A stretch of DNA of 7,011 bases from Bacteroidaceae bacterium (GCA_017472905.1 JAFUNW010000288.1:1-7011), one strand, 5' to 3'; numbered from the stretch's first letter, positions 1 through 6,808 are shown. The notes: generated from the letters alone by a model not told the origin. A program made the numbers and translations.

Positions 1-1317
1 GATGACAAACGTCTGATCTCGACGATGTTTCAGCTGCACGCGTTTATCCGGTCCCATCCGTTTTACGAAGACTGGCTGAACGAAAAACTGAAGATGTACC
101 GTTCCAACGTTTCGGTGAGAAATACCGTTTGGGGCAAAACCATTTTGGAATATGCCATCGCACAAGTAGAAGCTTACTTGGCCTCTGAAACAGCTACGGC
201 TGCAGAAATGAACAGCAAGTACAAAGATGCGTTGACCAACTATCAATCGTATACGACTGCTTTGGCCAACACTGAAATCGAAATGTCTGCTCCGCCGGTA
301 GGATACATGGAAAGCACACTTATCGATTTGGAGAACACAATGGATCTGCACAAGCAGGGACTTACTTCAAGCCTGGCTTCCAAAACAACCATCGATGCTT
401 GCATCGCACAATTGAATAACGGTCTTCAGGGAATCAAAGCCAGTGTCTATGTACAAGAAGCCAAAACATACGGCGCCGGATACGATATCTCCGGTATGAT
501 TATAAACGCTGATGCAGCAGCCAAAGACGGTTGGACCTGGTTGAACCTCGAAGACGGTCCGATCAAGAGCGGCCAATACTACAACCCCGAAGAGTGTATC
601 TACGATGAAGCTACCGATACATATACCGAGACCAATACGCACAGCTACTTTGACTCTTGGAGAAGCACTGCCGGCGCATTGAAGTTGACCGGTTACCAGG
701 AGTTGAACTACTTGCCTAACGGTAACTACACATTGAAAGTGGCTGCACGCAGTGCTTGCGACCAAGGTGGAGCTCTCCTCTTCGTAGTAGCAAAAGGAAA
801 CGAAGCCATCGCACAAAACGACACCATCTGGAAGCCGATTATCAGCAACCACGACGTTGCAGGTTCTATTTGGGAAGAAGCCAAAGCAGCCGATCCACTT
901 TCACCAATGGCTCTGACCAATTCAGGACAAGGACGCGGATGGAACTGGCACGAAATTACATTCGATGTGGTAGACCACAAAGCTTCTATCGGATTCTCTA
1001 CCGACTCAACCTTGACACACGTTCCTTTCACCGGAACTTGGTTCTCTGCCGTTGACTTCACTTTGATTATGAACTCATACGCAGACAGCAACGATGAAAA
1101 CTTCGGATGGATTACCGGAGTAGAAGCCGGAGCCACTATCGACAACGACTTGTTGGTTCGCACCAATGGAAGAAAAATCGTAGTGCTCAATGCCAACGGT
1201 CAGGAAGTAGAGGTTTATACCGCTACCGGAATGAGAGTAAATGCTGAAGCCGAACAACCGGCCGGCATCTACTTGGTAAAAGTCGGCAAGAAAGTTGCGA
1301 AAGTAGCTATCAAGTAA
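1..1317 (+). CDS. C-terminal part of a large secreted protein with galactose-binding-like domain and T9SS-type CTD (5' end outside window)
   Basis: The frame is open from base 1 through the TAA at 1315-1317, so the gene starts upstream; the ATG at base 25 has no ribosome-binding context and is probably internal (Met). About 438 residues are visible. The first ~155 residues look alpha-helical (many Ala, Glu and Leu, few Gly), resembling linker or FIVAR-like helical segments of Bacteroidales surface proteins. From about nt 475 to 1075 follows a beta-rich segment with the pattern 'LPNGNYTLKVAARS...' and a terminal 'WFSAVDFTLI', typical of galactose-binding-like (jelly-roll) domains attached to glycoside hydrolases and surface proteins. 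The last ~50 residues (from about nt 1156; 'VEVYTATGMRV...PAGIYLVKVGKKVAKVAIK') match the type-A C-terminal sorting domain used for export by the type IX secretion system. The catalytic part, if any, lies upstream, so no enzyme activity can be assigned. Transcription ends at the strong hairpin just downstream. Domain calls are by eye. Confidence 0.85.
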   Translation, partial: DDKRLISTMFQLHAFIRSHPFYEDWLNEKLKMYRSNVSVRNTVWGKTILEYAIAQVEAYLASETATAAEMNSKYKDALTNYQSYTTALANTEIEMSAPPVGYMESTLIDLENTMDLHKQGLTSSLASKTTIDACIAQLNNGLQGIKASVYVQEAKTYGAGYDISGMIINADAAAKDGWTWLNLEDGPIKSGQYYNPEECIYDEATDTYTETNTHSYFDSWRSTAGALKLTGYQELNYLPNGNYTLKVAARSACDQGGALLFVVAKGNEAIAQNDTIWKPIISNHDVAGSIWEEAKAADPLSPMALTNSGQGRGWNWHEITFDVVDHKASIGFSTDSTLTHVPFTGTWFSAVDFTLIMNSYADSNDENFGWITGVEAGATIDNDLLVRTNGRKIVVLNANGQEVEVYTATGMRVNAEAEQPAGIYLVKVGKKVAKVAIK

Positions 1318-1337
1318 CAAAAACAAATCTAAATTCC

Positions 1338-1373
1338 AAAAAGGGTTGTACTCGCGAGGGTACAACCTTTTTT
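1338..1373 (+). terminator. Strong intrinsic terminator after the first gene
   Basis: A 16-bp stem (1338-1353 with 1358-1373), uninterrupted except for two G-U pairs, encloses a GCGA tetraloop of the stable GNRA class. The 3' arm ends in a run of six T and the 5' arm begins with five A, so the hairpin can act as a terminator on both strands. It lies 20 nt after the TAA at 1315-1317 and separates the first gene from the promoter of the next unit. Confidence 0.92.
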
Positions 1374-1381
1374 AAATTTAA

Positions 1382-1409
1382 AGAAAATAGAACCCAAATT
1401 CTATTTTCT
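1382..1409. repeat. Perfect 11-bp inverted repeat next to the promoter
   Basis: AGAAAATAGAA (1382-1392) and TTCTATTTTCT (1399-1409) are exact reverse complements around the 6-nt spacer CCCAAA. The right arm covers the position where the -33 element of the promoter with its -7 box at 1423-1430 should lie, as an operator would. It could also be a second weak AT-rich hairpin behind the terminator. Function is inferred from position only. Confidence 0.6.
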
Positions 1410-1422
1410 CATCTTAAATCCG

Positions 1423-1430
1423 TATCTTTG
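1423..1430 (+). promoter_or_regulatory. Bacteroidales -7 box (TATCTTTG) for the metallopeptidase-like/CTD-protein operon
   Basis: TATCTTTG fits the Bacteroidales sigma-ABfr -7 consensus TAnnTTTG exactly. Transcription would begin near 1435-1438, giving a leader of about 30 nt to the ATG at 1466. No clear TTTG is present at the -33 position (about 1399-1403), where the arm of an 11-bp inverted repeat lies instead, so the promoter may be weak or controlled. The start region CAGAAAGAAAC before the ATG is A-rich, as usual in this group. Confidence 0.65.
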
Positions 1431-1465
1431 CACATCATAGAATTATTAACCAAACAGAAAGAAAC

Positions 1466-2755
1466 ATGAAACATTCGTTACGCCAGTTTGTCCTGCCAGC
1501 CGGTATGCTATTGTTCGCATTGGCCGGCTGTTCCAACAATGGGGACTCCCCTTTTGACGAAACACAATTGCAAGCAACCAAAGCCGACAACCAACTGATT
1601 GTCCGCATGGATGCTCCCAGTGACATCACATCGCGAACCGCTGTATTCACCGGATATGTAGACAGCGATGGCGGTTCGGAATTTAAAGAGAGCGGGTTTT
1701 TGTTCTCTAACAGCAACGAAAATCCGGCACTCGACAACATGACCGGAGTACGCCGCCGCCGGGTTTACACGTTGAGCGACAACTCTTTCATAGTGAACAT
1801 CTCGGCTCTGCTTCCGGAACAATTATATTATGTACGCGCGTATGCGATCAACCAAACCGACACCGCATACAGCGACATACAGACTTTTCAGACAATCGTT
1901 GCGCCACCAAGCGTAGAGACACTGCCTGTATATACCAGACTGAAAGTCGCAGCCATCGCAGCCGGCAAATTCACATCTGCCGGTGACGAACTGAAATCAT
2001 ACGGTGTATGCATCAGCCGCAAACCTCTGCCCATCGTCAGCAACAAAGACGGTAACAGTTTTGTGGAAGCAGCCGACACGGCCAAAGACGCATCCATGAG
2101 AGGAGAATTCGGAGTATTCTTCGACAACCTTGAGCCCAACACATTGTATCACATACGTGCATACGCCATCAACAGCAGAGATACGGTATATGGAAACGAC
2201 CGCATCTTTAAGACCTCACGCGGAGGAAGCCTCACATGGGGATGGGTCAACGAACAAGAGGCTTTGGATGCCGGAGCACGCGACCGCATTGCCATCGCGA
2301 TGGACTCGGCTAAATTCTACTACGAAAACTATTCCAACCTACAGAAGTACATCTATGTACAATACAATACCGGAGTACAAACTGCCGACTGCAACATCGA
2401 AGGATGGATGCGCTACGGTCCGAACGAACGTTATCAATGGGTAGGAACAGCCCAACACGAAATATCCCACGCAATGGGTGTCGGAACTGCCAGCAACTAC
2501 AACGCCATGTTCAAAAGTGACGGAACATGGAAAGAATATCGCGCAACACAAGCCTTGCGCGTCATGATGAGCGACATGACACAGACACTGAAGATTTCCG
2601 GTGTACACTTCTGGCCGGGAGGTATCAACCAAAAAGAGGAGGTTACCAACGGTACAAACAACAGCTACGGAGTAAATATTCGAAACGAACGAATGCTGAA
2701 ACTGAATGCCATCGTGTTAAGTGCCATGCGCGAAGACGGATTGACAACCTATTGA
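1466..2755 (+). CDS. Lipoprotein with two FN3-like domains and a HEISH putative zinc-metallopeptidase domain
   Basis: 429 residues. Residues 1-22 form a signal-peptidase II signal: charged start, hydrophobic core, lipobox LAGC with Cys22 as the lipidated residue, then SNNGD. Two similar FN3-like beta domains follow (about 53-143 and 147-250), each ending in the signature 'LYY/HxRAYAIN...DT.Y' and 'F.T'. Residues about 255-429 contain 'GTAQHEISHAMGVGT': His331, Glu332 and His335 form the HExxH zinc motif, followed by G338. The motif resembles the metzincin HExxHxxGxxH, but the third ligand position is Thr341; His381 in 'GVHFWPGG' is a candidate replacement ligand. I recall a similar HEISH...HFWP arrangement in extracellular Bacteroidota/Fibrobacter polysaccharide-associated proteins but cannot name the family. 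Probably anchored on the outer membrane, possibly surface-exposed. A tetra-Arg (96-99) in FN3-1 could be a protease-sensitive site. Promoter box at 1423-1430; the next gene starts 25 nt downstream, so the two are probably cotranscribed. Peptidase activity is inference. Confidence 0.85.
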   Translation: MKHSLRQFVLPAGMLLFALAGCSNNGDSPFDETQLQATKADNQLIVRMDAPSDITSRTAVFTGYVDSDGGSEFKESGFLFSNSNENPALDNMTGVRRRRVYTLSDNSFIVNISALLPEQLYYVRAYAINQTDTAYSDIQTFQTIVAPPSVETLPVYTRLKVAAIAAGKFTSAGDELKSYGVCISRKPLPIVSNKDGNSFVEAADTAKDASMRGEFGVFFDNLEPNTLYHIRAYAINSRDTVYGNDRIFKTSRGGSLTWGWVNEQEALDAGARDRIAIAMDSAKFYYENYSNLQKYIYVQYNTGVQTADCNIEGWMRYGPNERYQWVGTAQHEISHAMGVGTASNYNAMFKSDGTWKEYRATQALRVMMSDMTQTLKISGVHFWPGGINQKEEVTNGTNNSYGVNIRNERMLKLNAIVLSAMREDGLTTY

Positions 2756-2780
2756 TTAAACTAACCGTATAAAGAAACTT

Positions 2781-4625
2781 ATGAATAAACTATATATCCT
2801 GGCTCTGTTGGCTATGGCCGGAGGAGCCGCACAAGCAAACGACACGCTCAGCGTAAAAGTGGACAGCCTCTACAGCATCAGATACAGCGTAGCAGTCAAA
2901 GATGCGCAAATAACAAATGAAGAGGGCTTTTCCATCGCAGTCGGCAACCAACGCGGAAGAGGTAGTTACATACACATCCGCAAAGACCAAATTTGGGGTT
3001 ACAACGGGAAAGACAGTACACTCATTGCTGACGGATTGCCACAAGGCGAAGAAAAACATTCCTACAAGGTAATCAAGAATTCCAAACCGCAACTCAACAT
3101 CTTCCGCGATGACATCCTCGTTGGAACAACCACAGAAGGAAATATCGGAAAAACGAACTTCCTTGCGGTTATCAATGGTAAGAATCTGACGGAAGGATAC
3201 CAAGCGGAAGTTCTCAGTACATTTAAAGCTGAGCTCCCGGACGAAAAAAGTTCGGAACAAAATATCAGCAACATGCTTCCTGCCGAAGAATTGACCAACT
3301 TGATTGGAGACCCCTATTGCAATCACGGTTTCGACCGCGCTGGACTAAACGCTGAAGCACGTTCGTTCTATACCAATGCAGCCGACTTCACCGGATGGGG
3401 ACCGGAAGCAACCATAGATACTCAAAACGCCTATTCCGGAGCATACTGCATCAAACTGAGCAGCCAGGCAGCCTATCCGGACAAAGGAGCGTCACTCGAC
3501 TTTCCGGTAAGCATGAAAGCAAACTCAGCCTATTTGGTTCGTGTCATGGTAAAGAGCGAAGGATACACAGGTAAACTGGGTATCAACGAGGAAAACAGCT
3601 ACCTACCTATCAACGACACCAAAGGCGAATGGAAGCAATTGGAAGGTGTCGTAACAACCGGTTCGAAAGCACGCACCATGCTCTACATCAACAACGAAGG
3701 ATTTGACAATGCCGGAACATTGTATCTCGATAACTTCGAAGTATACGAAACATACACCCTGAGTAGCCAAGTTCCGTCTGCTAAATCTCAAATAGCCGGA
3801 GTGAAACTTAGAGCCGGTGAAGTTTGGTCGCCACAGACAGCCAAAGAGGTTTATTGGATAAACTTCAAACAAACGGAAACAACTGCCTGCTCCGAAATCA
3901 ACAGCGAAACCGTCACATTGAAAGGCAGTGTCAGCTACTCACGCCCGGTCAAAGGTTCACAACTCTATGCACTCCACTTCCCCGGCGATTTGCAGAGCAT
4001 GACCCTTACCGGCTATTACGATCGATTCAACTACGTCAACGAACCGCTGACATTCGGATTGGACTATGTGCTTTTGACCTACGATGCTCCACGCTTCCAC
4101 TATGCAGACGAGAACCAAGCGATTACGTCAGGATGCTATCTCGTACAGTTTGTGGACAACATCGATGGATTGGAAGTCACCATGAACTTTGCCGGACAAG
4201 CATCCGGAGTATCACAAACAGGTGAATACCGCATGGTTGGAAATCCCACCTTTGCAACCTACCACCCCGAAGGTACATTCTTGAAGTTCAACGAAGAAAA
4301 AGGATACTTTGAACGTACCGTAGGCGAAAGCATCGCTCCTTTCGAAGCATACATCGCAACTACAGCAACAACTCCCGTTGGACAAATCGTCCCCAACGGA
4401 ACCATCAGTTCATTCAAACGTCTGACAACAACAGACGGACAACAGATAAGTATTCTTTCTACACGCGAAGGAGTAACTATCCATGCAAAAGAAAACACTT
4501 CTGTCAACATTTACAGCATTTCCGGAGCTTTGATTAAGCAAATAGAAATCACAGCCGGCAGCAACTCCGTAAGCCTTCCGAAAGGTTTCTACTTAATCGA
4601 AAAACAGAAAGTCGTTGTTTACTAA
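2781..4625 (+). CDS. Secreted multidomain beta-rich protein with CBM-like domain and T9SS-type CTD
   Basis: 614 residues. Start ATG 2781 is preceded by an A-rich AAAGAAAC and by a 25-nt gap from the lipoprotein gene, indicating an operon. Residues 1-19 are a signal-peptidase I signal ending AQA|ND. Residues about 22-150 look like a concanavalin/LamG-type beta sandwich ('GSYIHIRKDQIWGYNG'). Residues about 173-323 resemble a CBM4/9-type galactose-binding domain: it opens 'NLIGDPYCNHGFD', has 'AYSGAYCIKL' and closes with 'GTLYLDNFEVYETY'. Residues about 335-545 are a domain often seen in Bacteroidales cell-surface proteins ('YRMVGNPT...IAPFEAYIATT') whose fold I cannot name. Residues about 550-614 are a type-A sorting domain ('VNIYSISGALIKQIEI...LPKGFYLI'), which would be cleaved or used for T9SS export. 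No catalytic motif is evident; an adhesin or glycan-binding role is inferred. A decayed DNA copy of its 3' end lies at 6591-6695. Confidence 0.87.
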   Translation: MNKLYILALLAMAGGAAQANDTLSVKVDSLYSIRYSVAVKDAQITNEEGFSIAVGNQRGRGSYIHIRKDQIWGYNGKDSTLIADGLPQGEEKHSYKVIKNSKPQLNIFRDDILVGTTTEGNIGKTNFLAVINGKNLTEGYQAEVLSTFKAELPDEKSSEQNISNMLPAEELTNLIGDPYCNHGFDRAGLNAEARSFYTNAADFTGWGPEATIDTQNAYSGAYCIKLSSQAAYPDKGASLDFPVSMKANSAYLVRVMVKSEGYTGKLGINEENSYLPINDTKGEWKQLEGVVTTGSKARTMLYINNEGFDNAGTLYLDNFEVYETYTLSSQVPSAKSQIAGVKLRAGEVWSPQTAKEVYWINFKQTETTACSEINSETVTLKGSVSYSRPVKGSQLYALHFPGDLQSMTLTGYYDRFNYVNEPLTFGLDYVLLTYDAPRFHYADENQAITSGCYLVQFVDNIDGLEVTMNFAGQASGVSQTGEYRMVGNPTFATYHPEGTFLKFNEEKGYFERTVGESIAPFEAYIATTATTPVGQIVPNGTISSFKRLTTTDGQQISILSTREGVTIHAKENTSVNIYSISGALIKQIEITAGSNSVSLPKGFYLIEKQKVVVY

Positions 4626-4651
4626 TCGTAGCTTCCACTTGAAAATAAGCA

Positions 4652-4739
4652 TTGCTGTCCGGTAAACGTCTATGATTTATTTCCTATCCCGATTCACCAC
4701 GTGAATCATCCTTTATCACAGATGTTTAGCGGACAGCAA
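4652..4739. repeat. 88-bp imperfect inverted-repeat element (MITE-like or long hairpin) before the C10 peptidase gene
   Basis: The left arm (4652-4676, beginning TTGCTGTCCG) and right arm (4715-4739, ending CGGACAGCAA) are inverted copies of each other with 22 of 25 positions matching. They flank 38 bp that contain a second perfect hairpin. The outer ends read TTGCTG...CAGCAA, like terminal inverted repeats of an insertion sequence or MITE, but no target-site duplication is visible in the immediate flanks. It fills most of the 128-nt gap between the CTD-protein gene and the C10 gene. As RNA from the + strand, one of the three mismatches becomes a G-U pair. No T-run follows the stem, so it is not a classical terminator in that direction. 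Confidence 0.75.
4691..4707. repeat. Perfect 7-bp hairpin nested in the inverted-repeat element
   Basis: GATTCAC (4691-4697) and GTGAATC (4701-4707) are exact reverse complements around the 3-nt loop CAC, near the centre of the 4652-4739 element. With the long outer arms it makes a stem, internal loop and apical hairpin structure. Confidence 0.65.
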
Positions 4740-4753
4740 CTAAAAAAAATACC

Positions 4754-6571
4754 ATGAAGAAGAGTACCTGCACTATTATTCTATTGCTGATTTCCTCCAT
4801 CCTATCAACAACAAAAGCCGAAGAATTCGACAAAGCGAAATCATCGGATTATCAGGTTGAATTGAACGTAGCCTATGAATTCCTTAAAAGCCAAGAAATT
4901 AACGTTGACTCCATAAAGCTGAGAATAGAACCAATAAAAGATATTTCGGAATACCTCATCGCTAAATCATACAATGGCCAAATATATGTACTTGTCGCCA
5001 AAGAGAAATATCACAACCTCCTCAGTAATCCCGTGCTTGCATATAGTCTTGAAGGCAGATTGAATACAGGCATTTTCAGATATATAGAGCTTTATAGAAG
5101 GCAATTGAACTTTTTGTTAGACAATAATCTGAGAGAAACACCGGTAGAATTAAAAAAATATAAGCCGCAAGCCGAAGAAAAATCTCCCCTCTTAGGAGAT
5201 ACAAAGTGGGGCCAAAGAGCACCATTTAATAATTATTGTCCCAAAGTAGAAACGGATTCGTCTAAGCAAAGAAGTATGTTAGCAGGATGCGGGCCTGTCG
5301 CATTGGCACAAGTAATGCGCTATTATGCCCATCCTACGTGTGGCAATGGAATTCATAGCTATAAAACGAAAGAAGGGACTTTTATTACAATGGATTTCAG
5401 TGAATATCCATTTGAATGGCATAAATTAAAGAACCAATATAGTTACAGAGATACAGTTGAAGAAGTAAAAGCCCCAATAGCGAAGCTAATGTTTGCCGCC
5501 GGAGTTTCTTCAAGCACAAATTATGGGAAAGACGCGACCTATTCATCTGTCTACAATATACGTAAGGGGCTTGTAAAATTCTTAGACTACTCCATTAAAT
5601 GCTCTTGCTATGGATGTCCTAAAAAGCGACTCAATGTTCCGTTTTTTCCTAAAAGACAAACATATGTCGACAACTTATTGGGAATGGTCTATCGCGACTT
5701 GGATGAGAACCGCCCGATAATAGTATCTAACGATGCTCATTTATTTGTGTGTGATGGATATGAAAAGGATTTTCTTCATTTTAACTTAGGTTGGAATGGT
5801 ACGTCCAATGGATATTATCGCCTGATTGTCATTCCCGAAATGAACGAATTCCAATTGTTGTTCAATCATATTGTCACAGGCATTCAACCGAATCAAAGTT
5901 TGCAGGATAGTCTGTCATATCAAAAGGTAGTAAGAGTTAAAAAGGCCGGCACACTTTCCACACTTCTTTCGGATGACGAAAAGAAGAATTTACAATCTCT
6001 TACTATTATAGGAAAAATAAACGGGAAGGATATGAAGCTTATCCGCCGTATGGCTGGTGCGATTGATGATAATGATTATTTTTCATGGCAAGGCTCATTG
6101 AGTCATTTGGATCTTTGGAATACAACCTTTGTTAGTGGCGGAAAAGATGAAATCTGTTATCTGTCAGAGAATGCCAAAGAGGTAAACTTCCGTCTTTGGA
6201 GAACAAAAACTGTGAACTTTTATGGCGACGCAGTTAAAGTGTGGTATGACTTTAAAAACCTGACAGACAAAGAATGGAATGAGATATGCTTCTATAAAAT
6301 GAATTACAATTCTGATTATCATATTACGAAAGTGGAAGATGAATATTTTATAGGCTATTTAATGCAGAAAAATAGAATCGGAAGAAAACAGTTTAAAGGA
6401 TGCGTATATTTGAGAAGCTTGATTCTTCCTTCAAAAACGAAGAAGATATGTAGTAGTGCTTTTCAAGATTGCCTTTTTCTTCAAAATCTGGAATTGCCTA
6501 AAAGCGTAAAAGATCTCGATAAAAGTGCATTTACCAATACTCATATAAAGAATTTCAACTTTCGTAAGTAA
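4754..6571 (+). CDS. Secreted C10 family (streptopain-like) cysteine peptidase with C-terminal BspA-like LRRs
   Basis: 605 residues. Residues 1-22 are a signal peptide (cleavage about TKA|EE). Residues about 23-148 match the position and length of a streptopain-type inhibitory propeptide. The peptidase domain follows: 'KWGQRAPFN' (Gln154, oxyanion-hole candidate), 'AGCGPVALAQVMRYY' with nucleophile Cys179, 'AHLFVCDGY' with catalytic His329, then 'HFNLGWNGTSNGYY' with Asn344 and Trp347. Streptopain's Cys192/His340 have almost the same separation. Unusual points: CSCYGC (Cys283, 285, 288) before the His strand, and AHLFV where GHAFV is common. From about 392 the chain changes to a BspA/LRR_5-type region ('KKAGTLSTLLSDDEKKNLQSL...', 'LRSLILPS..KKICSSAFQDC..LQNLELP') that stops abruptly at 605 with no sorting domain. 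Coding DNA is AT-rich: sample 60-base lines at 5041 and 6241 have 19 G+C each, against 29 and 28 at 2461 and 3481. The start lies 14 nt after an inverted-repeat arm, with an A-tract TAAAAAAAATACC as ribosome-binding region; I see no TAnnTTTG box in the gap. Substrate unknown; the family includes secreted virulence-associated proteases. Confidence 0.92.
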   Translation: MKKSTCTIILLLISSILSTTKAEEFDKAKSSDYQVELNVAYEFLKSQEINVDSIKLRIEPIKDISEYLIAKSYNGQIYVLVAKEKYHNLLSNPVLAYSLEGRLNTGIFRYIELYRRQLNFLLDNNLRETPVELKKYKPQAEEKSPLLGDTKWGQRAPFNNYCPKVETDSSKQRSMLAGCGPVALAQVMRYYAHPTCGNGIHSYKTKEGTFITMDFSEYPFEWHKLKNQYSYRDTVEEVKAPIAKLMFAAGVSSSTNYGKDATYSSVYNIRKGLVKFLDYSIKCSCYGCPKKRLNVPFFPKRQTYVDNLLGMVYRDLDENRPIIVSNDAHLFVCDGYEKDFLHFNLGWNGTSNGYYRLIVIPEMNEFQLLFNHIVTGIQPNQSLQDSLSYQKVVRVKKAGTLSTLLSDDEKKNLQSLTIIGKINGKDMKLIRRMAGAIDDNDYFSWQGSLSHLDLWNTTFVSGGKDEICYLSENAKEVNFRLWRTKTVNFYGDAVKVWYDFKNLTDKEWNEICFYKMNYNSDYHITKVEDEYFIGYLMQKNRIGRKQFKGCVYLRSLILPSKTKKICSSAFQDCLFLQNLELPKSVKDLDKSAFTNTHIKNFNFRK

Positions 6572-6590
6572 AAACGTGCAAAGAAGTTTT

Positions 6591-6695
6591 GGAAACTTTG
6601 AACAAGCAACTAGAAATCGTAGCCGGAAGCAACTCCGTTAGTCTTCCCCAAATTTCTACCTAGTCGACATCGACAAAAAAGACTTCCAAAATTAA
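6591..6695 (+). pseudogene. Frameshifted remnant of a T9SS-type C-terminal sorting domain
   Basis: This stretch is a decayed copy of the 3' end of the 2781-4625 gene. Bases 6601-6647 align without gaps to 4533-4579 with 39 of 47 identical. One frame reads TLNKQLEIVAGSNSVSLP (from 6595) and then hits TAG at 6661-6663. A one-base loss near 6646-6655 moves the match to another frame, which reads NFYLVDIDKKDFQN and ends at TAA 6693-6695; these correspond to IKQIEITAGSNSVSLP and GFYLIEKQ in the intact gene. An extra base near 6593-6596 breaks the frame again at the left edge. It has no start codon and begins 20 nt after the C10 stop. It could be the scar of a tandem duplicate of the upstream CTD gene or the lost CTD of the C10 protein. 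Confidence 0.82.
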
Positions 6696-6728
6696 TTTCT
6701 TTCTCTGAAAAATTAAACTTTTAACTTA

Positions 6729-6808
6729 ATTCCAAAGCGCGGAATAATAATTCCAAAGCTTGGAATATATATTCTAAACCTTGGATTATTCATTCCAAAG
6801 CTAAGATT
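6729..6808. repeat. Four 17-bp palindromic units at an exact 21-bp period
   Basis: Units at 6729-6745, 6750-6766, 6771-6787 and 6792-6808 start exactly 21 bp apart. Unit 2 is the cleanest: ATTCCAAAGCTTGGAAT, with ATTCCA/TGGAAT arms around a 5-bp centre. Unit 1 keeps ATTCC/GGAAT; units 3 (ATTCTAAACCTTGGATT) and 4 (ATTCCAAAGCTAAGATT) have decayed right arms. AT-rich 4-bp spacers separate them. Sequences on either side at the same phase (6708 and 6813) do not clearly continue the series. The period equals two turns of B-DNA, so all centres lie on one DNA face, as in arrays of dimeric-protein sites; RNA hairpins are the alternative. Confidence 0.85.

Noticed and set aside
25..27. ATG at base 25 as start of the first gene
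   Set aside because: The frame is open from base 1 without a stop, there is no A-rich start region or promoter before it, and no signal peptide follows although the product carries an export-type CTD; the true start must be upstream of the window.
367..852. 161-codon minus-strand frame opposite the first gene
   Set aside because: It lies antisense within a well-supported coding region, has no start region or recognisable domain, and its composition mirrors the sense codons; the other long frames opposite or within the four genes were dropped for the same reason.
4652..4739. Long hairpin as terminator of the 2781-4625 gene
   Set aside because: The stem is followed by an A-tract rather than a T-run on the + strand, and the arms contain mismatches; it fits a terminal-repeat element or leader hairpin better.
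6729..6808. CRISPR array
   Set aside because: Repeat units of 17 bp with 4-bp spacers and internal decay do not fit CRISPR repeat/spacer sizes, and no cas gene is present.
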